DNA from: Bilabrum cf. latius
Taxonomy: Eukaryota > Bigyra: Bicosoecida > Bigyra > Bicosoecida
Reading direction: 5' to 3'
Assembly (NCBI GenBank): GCA_965178125.1
Contig: OZ237774.1
Coordinates: 62,001-126,000 of the forward strand
Length of the DNA stretch: 64,000 nt
How positions within the stretch are numbered: the first letter of the stretch is position 1; each line of letters begins with the position of its first letter. A program made the translations under genes and the position numbers. The notes under the pieces are model-generated. The model ran no database searches, was not told the origin of the DNA, and was given only the letters and a program-made list of their open reading frames with translations. Positions 34,378 to 45,364 of this stretch are shown one piece after another.

Positions 34378-36390
34378 ATGCTTCGCCGGTTCGCAACGAG
34401 TTCTGCTCGCATTATGTCCCGCGCTAGCAGCCGGTCTTGGTCGCAGGGAGGTCGCTGGATGTCGGCAGCGGCGTCCGCATCAGCCACGCTGGAGCCTACG
34501 GAGATCACCGTGGCTCGCGGCGATGGCATCGGCCCCGAGATCATGGACGCAACCCTTCGCATTCTTGAAGCTAGCAAGGCTCAGCTTGTGACACATGAGA
34601 TTGAGATCGGAGAGAAGGTGTACAAGGCGGGGTACACGAGCGGCATCAAGCCAGAGGCTTGGGACCTTCTTCGCAGCACCAAGGTCTTCCTGAAGGCGCC
34701 AATCACCACCCCGACAGGCGGAGGTTACAAGAGCCTTAATGTGTCGGTGCGGAAGACGCTTGGTCTTTTCGCCAACGTGCGCCCGGTGCAGAGCATGCAT
34801 CCATTCGTTCAGTGCGACAGGCACCCCATCGACATGGGTGAGTCCGACACTTCAATATCGCGCGAATCCGCACTGGTTGATAAATACGTACGCACCATTG
34901 TGATTGTGACCGCGTTCCAGGCATTGCTGGGCATTTCATCGCAAAGCCACACTTGTTCGCGCACCGTCGCGCGGTTGCTTGTCCCAAGGTGCACCACTCA
35001 AATCTGCATTATGTTCTACGCCTACCCACGCAGTCATTATGTAAGAACTAAAAAATAACTAATTAGTGGATTGGCTTCGCCGATCGATGCTTTGAACGCC
35101 TGCTGGAACGCGACGCGAACATTCTTCGCGCTCTCGCATCAATGCCGCACACCCTTTGCTGCTCCTCGAATTCATTTTCTTCTCGCGCTATCCGCATTCA
35201 CCTATACCCGCAGCCGCGAGAACGAGGAGGACCTGTACGCCGGCATCGAGCACCAGCAGACGCCCGACGTGACGCAGTGCCTCAAGATCATCACCAGGCA
35301 GGGGTGCGAGCGCATCGCTCGGTACGCCTTCGACTTCGCCCGCCGCAACAACCGCAAGCGCGTGACGTGCATGGTCAAGGACAACATCATGAAGATGACG
35401 GACGGGCTCTTCTACGACGTGTTCGAGAACATCGGCAAGACCGAGTATCCCGACATCGCCCGCGATCGCATGATCATCGACATCGGGTCTGCCATCGTGG
35501 CGGATGACCCGGGGAGGTTCGACGTAATCCTGACGACCAACCTGTACGGTGACATCATCTCCGACGTGGCCGTGCAGGTGGCAGGGTCCGTGGGCCTGGG
35601 CGGGTCGGCCAACGTGGGCGACTCTTGCGCCATGTTCGAGGCAGTGCACGGCTCTGCGCCCGACATCTCGGGCAAGAACATCGCCAACCCCAGCGGACTT
35701 CTCCTGGGCTCGGTGCAGATGCTGCAGCACATCCGCCAGCCCGGCGCCGCTGAGCAGATCTACAACGCCTGGCTGAGGACGATCGAGGACGGCTGCCACA
35801 CGGTGGACATCTACCAGCCCGACAACGAGGAGGTGGGCTCCAAGTACAAGATGGGGACGAAGGAATTCGCAGACGCGGTCATCGAGAGGCTGGGCCAGGA
35901 GCCGCAGAAGATGAAGCCCGTGAGGTACACGGGCAAGGCCCAGGCCGCCTCGATGGGGCAGGGGCACGGGTCCTCGGCGGGGGAGGGGGAGGGAACAAGC
36001 GAGTCCCCCGTGTGGGACCCCCCGAGGAAGGAGAAGACCCTCCACGGGGTGGATGCATTCGTCCAGTGGGAGGGCAAGGACCCCGACTCGCTGGCGGCGA
36101 CGCTCAAGGCAGCCGCCGAGAAGGCAGGCATCGAGGACCTGGAGCTGCGGCTCATCACCAACAGGGGGGTCCGCTGCTGGCCCGACCACTTCCCCGAGAC
36201 CTTCCTGGTGGACCACTGGAGGTGCAGGTTCAGGCCCGTGGGCGACGACAAGGGCGTGGTGCCCATGAGCTCCGTGCTCAAGGTGCTGGGGGCCGTGGCC
36301 GAGTCGGGGGATGGCGTGGATCTCATCAAGATGGAGGGGCTCTACCTCTTCGATGGAGAGCTCGGGTTCTCGCTGGGCCAGGGCGAGTGA
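34378..36390 (+). CDS. Mitochondrial isocitrate dehydrogenase, Rickettsia-like type, with 7-base microexon
   Basis: Exons are 34378-34837, a microexon 35034-35040 (TCATTAT) and 35214-36390 (TGA); the product is 547 aa. Splicing gives HPIDM-VII-RENEEDLYAG, the family sequence; without the microexon the frame is lost. The N-terminus (LRRFATSSARIMSRASSRSW) looks like a mitochondrial targeting peptide. Motifs include ARGDGIGPEIMD, KAPITTPTGGGYKSLNVSVR, TKDNIMK-like VKDNIMKMTDGLF, IDIGSAIVADDP, LTTNLYGDIISD and EAVHGSAPDISGKN. It oxidises isocitrate to 2-oxoglutarate in the TCA cycle; the cofactor is probably NADP, as in the closest family, but this is inferred. A C-terminal domain of about 170 aa follows a Gly/Ser linker, as in the bacterial long-form enzymes. 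There is no UAG. Confidence 0.93.
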
Positions 36391-36892
36391 GCAACGCGAT
36401 GATTTTTGTTTGGGAGGAGTTGCTGGGGCTTGCGAATTACGAGGCTGGTTTTGCGTGGCGGTGTTTCGGCCCATGGGACGGGAGGATCACTGCCATGATC
36501 CGAGGGCGAGCAGATGTTGGAAATTGCTCGCTTTGGAGGATCGCGGTATTCGCCAGCGGAGACAGGGCACGGTACATGCGATAAGCAAGGCGGGCCATGC
36601 GGGGCGGCAGAGTGCTTCTTTCAGTTTAGATTCGTTGCTTGCAGACGCTTGCGGCAGTTGGCGGTGAAATAGCAGCCGGACTGGGATGGAGTGAATAGAA
36701 CAACGTTCGGCTTTTATGTATGACCAAATATTTTTCAAGTTAATACCTCTCAGAGAATACTCCCATTTCTTAATTTTGGATGAGGGCCGCCGGTACAAAT
36801 TTGCGGTGAATTGGTTACAACCACCCCTGGGGCATCCAGCCCTCGTCAAGTGGCCCACTTGGTACGATTACAGATCCATCAACCACTGCACG
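36391..36892. other. Intergenic region between isocitrate dehydrogenase and WDR44-like genes
   Basis: About 500 bases with no supported gene. They contain the GGTTACAACC variant of an iterated palindrome at about 36811 and should include the promoter of the next gene. Confidence 0.4.
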
Positions 36893-39800
36893 ATGGCTCT
36901 CACAGATGACGAAGTGAGGAAACCCATGGAATTTTCTGTGTTGCATGCTCAGTAATATCCACCATACCCGTGTGCATCACGTGACGGGTGTTCGCGGGTT
37001 GCTCAGCAGGCTGTTCGGTGTTTGCTCTACATTCCGATAAATGACAAGATCTTGGACACCAGAACGTGCATGTGTTTTCAAGTAGTAGTAAATTGTTGTT
37101 TACGATCCAGGCAAGCGCCAATGGGTCATTGACTGGTGCAAAGACATTTCGCAGCATTCCCGCAAACCGAGCGGAGACATAGTCAATAGTTCGCTACTAG
37201 CAAGCAACAACGCATTCCGTATGCTACCTGACGTGCATTAAAATCGAGTGGTTCACATTACTGCTAGCTTTCACGGCCTTTCTACGCAGTTCGAGGATCT
37301 GACAGACTCTGATGAGGAAAGCCCGGGACCGCTGCGATCGAGAGCAGATTTTGGCAGCACAGGCACGGGCCCCATCGGCCTAACCACCCCGAGTCTACCC
37401 GTGGATAGCCGTTCTATCCGAAGCGAGTCGGCTGGTGGCGCATCATTCGGCAGTACGGGCGGCAGCAACGCCCGCGGGATGGGAGTATCGCCGCAGGGCG
37501 CGGCTGCAGCCGCTGAGACTGGCACTGCCGCTGGCATGACAGGTGCGGGCCGGTCGGGGGATATGCCTAATCGAACCTACGGAGACACTGACTCTGAGCC
37601 GGCGCCGCACAAAGGCAACGGGGCATACCACGGGGGCAGCGGGGGCAGCGTCAAGGCAGCCACGGTGGCAGCAGGAGAAGTGGACGGATTGCGCGGCGCC
37701 GCCGTTGCGGAACCAACCGACCCTGTCCACCCCACAACAGCGGCACATAGCGGCAGCGGAGTCAGCAGCACCCGCCACTCGGAATCGAAATCCCCCCGGG
37801 ACGTTGCGGGCAGCGAGGCCGGCAGCAGCGGCAGCGGCAGCAGCGGACCCCCCAGCTCTAGGGCACCCTCAAGGATCAGCGCCCCCAAGCCGGAAGTAGG
37901 AGCGCGAGGCCTATCGATGAGCCAGTTGGAAGAACACCAGCAGGGACAGGAACAGGAACAGGAACAGGGGCAGGGGCATGTGGAGCCCCCAGCATTCGAC
38001 GCTCTTGGCAGGGTCCGGATCGTGGATCGGGACAGGGGGGTCGTCTACTGGATGGACCCTGCATCGGGGGAGATCTTCGATGCCCCCGCGGAGGGGACAT
38101 CGTCGGGGGCAGGACCCCGGGGGGGTGGCAAGGCAGATGACGAGCGCGCGCTGGGCGGGATCGGCGCCCCCCCCGCAGTGGTGGCGGCTGGACTGAGGGG
38201 GGGGGCGGTGGGCGTGACTGCGGCCAGCGACGGGGGGAGCCGGATGGGGGGGACTGGGGCAGGACCCCGGGGGATTGTGGGGTCAGCGAGCGATGCGGGT
38301 GGGGAGGGGGGCCAGGATGCATCGCACGGTGGTGCAATGGGCGGGTTCTACTCCAAGCACCACACGTTCCTCGGTGTTGGGAGGCAGGCTGCAGCCATCG
38401 AGGAAGAGGAGGAGGAGGAAGACGAAGAGGACGGTACCGGTGGCGGAAAGGGTGAGGCGGGCCGTGCGGGCAGTGGCCAGGTCGGTAGCGGTGTGACGAG
38501 TGCGATGGCCGGCGGTGGTGCCGGGCGCACGGCGGACGCGGCCGAGGCCAGGGGTCTGGCTCGGGCCACTGAGAGGGCGGCCTAGCAGGCCGGCTCCGGA
38601 TCTTCTTCAGGGAACAAGGGAGGTGCGACGAGTGAGGAAGGGAAAGTGGGTGAGGGGGGCAGCGGCAACGGTGGCATGTTTGGGTTCTTCGGGCGAATGT
38701 TCGGCGGAGGTTCGTCAGGAGCAGCCGCGGGGAGCGGCAGCAGCGGCGGCACCCTTCCCACCCCTGGGTCACCCATGGTGGGGGCAGCGGGGCAGGACAG
38801 CGCCATCGGCCCCCTGCAGCACCCCTCCCCCGTGGAGGCCACCTACGTGCAGAAGAACGTTCGCGAACTCACGAGGCTGTGCGAGGTGCAGAGGCTGGGG
38901 GCCCACTGCAGGGACTCGGAATCGCTATGGTGCGGCCGCTGGTCGCCCGACGGACGGTTCCTCGCCACCGCCGGGGGAAGGGAGGACGAAGGTTCGGTGA
39001 GGCTCTGGGACATCACGGCCGTGCTGCCCACGCTGGACGTGGTCCCGGATGGTGTGACGAGTGCGGGCGACGGTGCGGTGCCTCCGTCGCTGCCCGCATC
39101 GCACCCGTCACACGCTGGCCCCCTCAGTGGCAGCTCCGGCCGGGCCTCTGACGGGACGGCCGGAGCCGGGCCGTCTGGGTCGGGGACTTCGAGCAGCGCA
39201 AGCAGCAGGCGGGGGGGCAGCAGCAGCAGCAGCAGCAGCAGAAGGCGGGTCCGGCAGGTGGAGCTGGCCCGGTCGAAGCGCCCCCCCGCCCTGTGGGTCA
39301 TGCAGCCCACCTGCGCGCACCACTACCGCGGCCACTCGTCACACGTGGTGGACCTGTCCTGGTCCCGCAGCCAGCTGCTGCTGTCTGCCAGTTTGGACAG
39401 GTCCGTCCGCCTGTGGCACGCCTCCAGGGGGGAGTGTCTCCACAAGTTCCTGCACCCGGACGCCGTGTCCTCCGTGTCGTTCCACCCGTCCGAGGACAGG
39501 TACTTTGTGACTGGGTGTTTCGACCAGAAGCTGAGGGTTTGGTCGCTGGAGACCGGGCGCGTTGTTCTCTGGCACGCGACGGCGGCCGTCATCACGAGCG
39601 TCGCCTTCAGCCCGGACGCGAGGTTTGTAGCGTGCGGTTTGTACACGGGGCTGGTGACTTTATACCACACGGATGGGCTGCGGTACCACACCCAGGTTGA
39701 GTGCAGGAACAGGAGCGGGGCCCTCAGGAAGGGCCGCAAGGTCACTGGGCTCGACTTCGCCAGGGGGGGATCCCACTTGCTCGTGACAACGAACGATTCC

Positions 39801-40814
39801 AGGGTCCGTTTGATTGCTCTGGACGACTACTCGCAGGCGTACAAGTACGCGGGTGCGAGCAACATGCACCGGCAGATCCGCGCGAGTCTGGACGCCTCAG
39901 GTGCCAGGGTCATTTGCGGGTCGGAGGACGGGAGAGTGGTGGTCTGGCGCACTCGTCACGACCACTTTGTTCCCCACGTGCACCCCCGCTTCACGGGCTA
40001 CTCGGCCAAGAAGGTCAGGGGGTACGAGTGCTTTCAGGGGGGGATTCCCCTGGGGGCTGCGGGGGCGGGAGGGGACCCCAGTGCGGGGTCACACGGTGCC
40101 GGTGGGGCAATGGGAGCGGTTGCTGGTCGGAACGGAGGAGCACCGGCGTCGGAGAGTGTTGGTCGGTTCCCTGACCCGGTCCTTGAAGACGAGGGAGACG
40201 ACGTGCCGCAGGATTCTGACTCCGAGTCGGACTCTGGGACGAGCGGCGGCGGGAGGTCCCGGCGGTCCGGTGAAGCTGGGCCGGGGATGGGGATGGGGAT
40301 GGGAGTTCCGAGTCGGGCGGGGTCGGTTGGGGGCACAGGCGCCGGAGAGGCCGGCAGCGACGGGGACAGTGACGGTGACGAGTCCGGTAGCGGAACCGGC
40401 GCCGCGCGTCCGGCCCCCGTGGCGTGCACCGTGGCCTTGTTCGCACCCCCCTCCACTGTGGCGGCGGTGCAGACGCGGCGCCGCGCGATGATCCGCAAGT
40501 ACGAGGAGGCCATGGGACTCCCCCCCGCGGTGGCGCCGCGCGGGGGAGGTTCCGCAACCGAGGGTAAGAAGGGTAGCAGGGCTGGCAGTGGCAGTGTCAG
40601 TGTCAGTGGGGGCAAGCACGGGCCTGCGTCCGGCAGGGCCCTTGCATGCCCCAAGGACAAGGCGGGGATCTGGCTCCTTCGGAAGCAGGAGCTGGCCCGG
40701 CAGGAGGCGGCGAGGCAGGGGCTCGTGTGGAATCACCTGGTGCTCGTGGTGGGGGACAGCGCGGGTCACCTGAGGGTGATGGAGAGTGACGGTCCTCTTG
40801 AGATCGCGGGGTGA
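36893..40814 (+). CDS. WDR44/rabphilin-11-like WD40 protein
   Basis: Exon 1 is 36893-36913 (MALTDDE), the intron 36914-37289 (GTGAGG...CGCAG) and exon 2 37290-40814, ending in TGA; the product is 1181 aa. UAG at 38583-38585 is read as Gln. The first 500 aa are Gly/Ser/Ala-rich, with a possible degenerate WW-like segment (RIVDRDRGVVYWMDPASGE). WD40 repeats run from about residue 545 to 900: SLWCGRWSPDGRFLATAGG, HVVDLSWSRSQLLLSASLD, SVSFHPSEDRYFVTGCFDQ and KVTGLDFARGGSHLLVTTND. Their order and the ending VACTVALFAP match WDR44, a Rab11 effector in endosome recycling. Long Gly-rich linkers contain many of the iterated DNA words. Confidence 0.85.
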
Positions 40815-41061
40815 TGACGGATCGCCGAGCCGGTCCCCGGTGGGTTGCAAGCAAGTAGTCGACGGATTGCGATCGTGAAGGCCTCGGCATCTGCCGCCAT
40901 GTGTATATGATCCTGATAATATCAGTTCATATTCCCTACGCATTTATTTGAGTGGAGCACTTACTATTTCGGTCGCTTCAAGGCACAGCTTGCGCACACT
41001 GATACTGTTGCAATGAGCGCAGTCACTGTATACCCAGCGCTGTTTCAGTCAGCATTCCACC

Positions 41062-42079
41062 ATGCCCAAACTACGAGCGGTATGTTGACTTCAATGGAGT
41101 CTCGGGAACCCCAGTGAAAATAACCATAGTAGTCGTGTCCAATGCAGGTGGAATCCGGGACATGTTCGCGGGATTCCGGGTTTGCGTCGTTCACCCCAGC
41201 GGTCAGATCGCCAGGTGCTGGAAAAGTTTACTAGATACGAGATATCTTGAGACGGATAAAACCCCAGATCTCCTCGCTGCAACTGGTCACACAGTAGAGC
41301 CACATCGTTGGAATGGTGAGATGAGCTCAAGCTACTATGGCCATCCTGCGTTTGGTAGCCAGCACGTGCAACCAGCTGCTACCTACCTCCAGCGTTTCAA
41401 TGAATAGAAACCAAGTTTTGTACGATTGATTCAATGGTAGGGGTTGGATTTAACTGGTCAAGTATATTCTCGCGGCTGAGCCACTGATGATGCGTGCGTT
41501 CTCGCATACACCGGAGGTTACCTTGACCGAGTTGATGGAGTTCCGCCCCATCCAGGTGCACCAGAAGAAGAACATAAGTTTAATACAGCTCTCGTATTCC
41601 GTTTGCAGTCTGGAGCGAACAGCCATGTAGTTGGTCAGCTCGTCCGCGTCGCGCTATTGGCAGCAATCATGGGGGCCTTGTTCCTGACGACTGGTGGCTT
41701 GGCCAGGCCAATGGTGAACGCTGATATCAAAGGTGTCTCCATCGCGGGCGCCACGCGATCCCACGGGACACACCATCGTGCGCACAATACGCGACCATTC
41801 AAGTTAGTGCGACTGCTAGCTGATGGCTCGCCAGCATCGGGCATACAAGAGGACAACACCATCACGTCATTGCTGTCAGTGGTATCCAAACACTTGGAAC
41901 ATGTAGCGCATGGGCTCGGCCTACTTGTTGGGGTCAGCTAGGAAGTAGGAAATAAGGAGCGGCCAAACCGTCAGCACTTCATTCTGCAAGCGAAGCTACT
42001 GGGACTGCTGCTGGCGAGAACGACGCAACCGAGCTGCATCCTTTATGACGCATGTTATTCGGAGCCAAGAGGCACTTGA
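41062..42079 (+). CDS. Small single-span membrane protein A, three UAG codons
   Basis: Exons are 41062-41079 (MPKLRA), 41148-41315 and 41609-42079 (TGA), all phase 0, giving 218 aa. Exon 2 contains UAG at 41232 and 41295 and is exactly 56 codons between good splice sites (GCAG and GTGAGA). Exon 3 has a hydrophobic span in QLVRVALLAAIMGALFLTTG and a UAG at 41939. The span resembles that of the next gene (QLVRTTLLALMVVAIFLMVG), and in both the exon begins 8-11 residues before it. The family is unknown. The structure depends on UAG being sense. Confidence 0.5.
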
Positions 42080-42259
42080 ACGTGTTTATTATGGACATCT
42101 ATGTCATGGAAGCGAGGCCCAGTTTTCCAGCACCAGTCCTGTGGGTGGGTGGTGATGACATGTGACAGGGTGGATGGCTCTATTGTCAGGTAGTTCGTGA
42201 TGTAGTATAAGTATGTTACTAAATATGCGTGTTTCCGACTCGTAGACTCACGAACTTGT

Positions 42260-43068
42260 ATGATAGATCCGAACGGCCCGGGGCCTCATCACCTCCTATG
42301 GTTCCGGTTTGCAGATTTACCACGTCCCGCCGGCGGCGGCCGCGCCACGACGTTCGTCATTCCACGGTCACAACAAATTGTCACTGGGTCAAATCATTGC
42401 AGCGAGAAGGGCTCGATCAATACAGAAAGTTACGTTAAGGGCAAAACACTAGTATATTCCGCTGCTACTGCTAGCGATCTTCTTCGAATGGTGAGAGTTA
42501 CAACGAGTACCCTGTACGTGATTGCTAGCTTGAGTAACGACGTCCCACATCCCTTGATTATTTCCATGTACTATTGGCACATTGATTTGGACTGGGCAGA
42601 GGCATGGAACTGCACTGGAATGGTCACTCAACTGCCATGGCCCCATTCTCGCTGTTGTCCTTTTCTCGAACGGAGGAGCCAAACCGCGCCATTGACCTAA
42701 ATCTGCAAATCACAACTTGTGTATAGTTTTGCTAACTTGTGTATGGCTTTGCTGTCCAATCGCAGTTAGGTAGAAGACAAAATATAGGTGTCATCCAGTT
42801 GGTTCGTACCACGCTGCTTGCTCTCATGGTGGTAGCTATTTTTCTGATGGTAGGTGGTTCAGCTGTGCATGGGTACCGTGGCTTTATCAACAACTAGTTG
42901 AAACCTTAGTTTAGCATACGCCCAAGCCCCACGGTCTCGGCGTCAGATCCAAACGAAAGCACGAAGTCGAGCGACAACTCAGAGAATAGAGAGAAAGAAC
43001 AGAAAGAGAAAGAACAGAAAGAGAAAGCCTCATCGCAGTCATTGCGTGACGAAAATTCAGAATTGTAA
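42260..43068 (+). CDS. Small single-span membrane protein B, paralogue of A
   Basis: Exons are 42260-42490 and 42766-43068 (TAA), phase 0, giving 177 aa. The second exon starts LGRRQNIGVIQLVRTTLL, has one membrane span, then UAG at 42895 and 42907, and ends in a charged EKEQKEKEQKEK stretch. The first exon is less certain, because an acceptor-like TTTGCAG at about 42316 could mark a different exon. No family is recognised. The UAA end supports UAA as a stop. Confidence 0.42.
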
Positions 43069-43457
43069 GTTTGCCTGGCTGTTAGGGCTTACTTGGTGCC
43101 CGTGCATTCCTGTCCTGATCGAGCGCACGCAAATTCAGGAGGAGAGATGTCGATTTGTCACGGTGCACAACCTTGCACCCTTGTATTGATATCTCACGGT
43201 TGCTCGCAACTGTAATACTGAACCCGCCGCGGCGGACTGGGCGTTCATGATCTGCACGCATGCATGGCTGGAGCCTCCTTCCCGGACGCTCCTGGGCGCA
43301 GGATTCCGAAAGGTTGGAACGGCGTCGGACTCGGACCCTGCTGCCCCGCTCTTCGACCATTTCGATCGATTCGATCCGTGGGTAGCGTATTATATTAAAA
43401 TAGTGAGCAAACGTTACAATATGAAGTCAAATCATGATAAAACATGGAATTCATCGA
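43069..43457. other. Convergent intergenic region
   Basis: Between the stops of membrane protein B and the armadillo-type gene. No gene or repeat stands out. Confidence 0.4.
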
Positions 43458-44774
43458 TCACTCGTTGCCCTCGGATGCCACCCCGCACCGCCGCAAGGCA
43501 GCCTTAGCACCGCCCGCGCTGTTGCCTCTGCCCGCTACCACTACCTCCCTGAGGGCAGAATCCCCGCCTGCCGCTTTGACCACCTTCCAGTAGACCAGGT
43601 CAAAGGTGCACATGACCCCTAGAGCCCTAGAAGCGCCATCGGCCTCCTCGCTCCCAGGGTCATCCCGAATCACGCTCACCAGCAAGTCAGCCCCCCCAGC
43701 CGCGGCGAACTGCTTCCACACACTGGCCCAGCCGCTCGCGTCGTGGACAGAGTACTGTTTCTCCTAGAAGGCACTCAATTTCACGCTGGACAGCCGGCTC
43801 ACCAAGATGCTCGCTTGCACGCCCATTCGCTTCCTCAAGTAGTCCACCACGGCCCTCACTCCCCCGCTCTGCACCAGGTGCTCCCTGCATGCGCTGGACC
43901 GAGGCCCCTCCAGCATGCCCATTAGCATCGAGTTCGCAAGAGATGCCGCATCATCAGACGTGAGATCATTTCTGGACTTGGTTTGGAGCAGCTTCACCAG
44001 GGCAGGCACGACGCCCTGGCGCATGAACGAGTGGCACGTGTCGTTCTCCACGTGCCCCGACAAGCTGTGGAGCACTCCGACGGCGACGTCGGCTGCATCA
44101 AGAGGTATCCTGCCAGCGGCCCACCCTTTGATAACGCCAGATAGTGCACTGAACGCCTTTGCTTTGACTGCAGCTCGCACGGCCAAGGAAGATTGTTCGG
44201 TCATCAGCTTGTTTAGCGTGATCATTGCTAGCGTAGATACCTCGTTCCTGCGGTCAAACAGCGCGACTAGCTTCGGGACAACTCCCGCTTCCACGAGTTT
44301 ACGGTCGATGCTCCTGCTCTTGGCAGCAATGGCTCTAGTCAATCGAGCTGCTGCCAGCTGCAGCACCAAGGCCTGCGAATCCAGCGCCTCCACGATGCTC
44401 CCGATCACACCGTCTGCCTCAATCACGACATGCACCCTCTTGCCCTTATCGCACAGCAGTATAAGCTCGTTCATCGCGTCAGCTCGCTCCGTGGGTGAAG
44501 CGATTGCATTCCTTATGAACGCTACTAGTCTCTTTGCAGGCTCAGGCGTCGCACCCGGCAGCCTACTCGGCAGACCTGCCCCCTGCCCTGTGATCGCATC
44601 TGCACGCGGGCTTTCTGCGTCTCCTGCCATCGAAGCATCGATGTCGGTCAAGTATGAGGCGTTTGTAGTAGGCGATGCATTGCCGTTTGAGCAAATGTCA
44701 GAGCTGTTGCTCGCCCAAGTACGGTCCAAGTGGCTGGCACACGATGCCTAGCCAGTTGGCTTCAAATCGGCCAT
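43458..44774 (-). CDS. Armadillo/HEAT-like repeat protein
   Basis: A single exon of 438 aa ends in TGA, with UAG at 44750 (codon 9) and 43766 read as Gln. The true ATG (MADLKPTG) lies upstream of the first UAG and is lost under the standard code. Residues about 85-400 form helical repeats of armadillo type, with blocks such as RADAMNELILLCDKG, LVEAGVVPKLVALFDRR, MRQGVVPALVKLLQTK and LVQSGGVRAVVDYLRKR. Such proteins are binding scaffolds. The partner is unknown. Confidence 0.75.
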
Positions 44775-45364
44775 TCGTACCGGTGACTGCGGATCCCAGG
44801 CAAACAAGATTGCTCCTAGTAGAGTCGCTATAGTCCTACTTAAAGTAAGCTGCCTGAATCTATGTATATTGCACCCAAACTGCGCGTGCATAGAACACGG
44901 ACGTGAGAGGCAGAAGTAGGCACCTGCTTTACGGGGGCTAGCTGCTTTCATGTCCTACTGGGCGCATGGCATCCGCAAGCATGTATGAGCGAAACAGTTC
45001 GGTGCAGTGAGGCTTGTGAGCAGTAAGGCTTGTGAGCAGTAAGGCTTGTGAAAGTATGCTTTGTTTTCGCAGAACTCAGCAGAAATGTTAGGTGCAGCAA
45101 CAGTGTATCCTCTCACCATTGCAGAATCAGTTGATGAAGCTGAACAAATGACGTGTCGAAGCGATACCGATTGATGTGATTTTCAATTTTCTTGCTAAGA
45201 AAGTTTGCGTAGCCACACTTTAGCAACCTATGACAGCTGTCTCGTGACTGACCACCCTGCATTTGTTAACCGGAACTCCACACGTGTTCGGTGCTGAACG
45301 TTCGATAGTTTTTGTCCAGGCTGGATTGCTTGTCGCCCAAAAATCTGACGTACACAGCTCAGCA
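44775..45364. promoter_or_regulatory. Divergent intergenic region, armadillo gene and ankyrin-kinase gene
   Basis: 590 bases, AT-richer than the genes, contain three units of a 16-base repeat (GAGCAGTAAGGCTTGT) at about 45008-45052. Both promoters should lie here. Confidence 0.45.
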
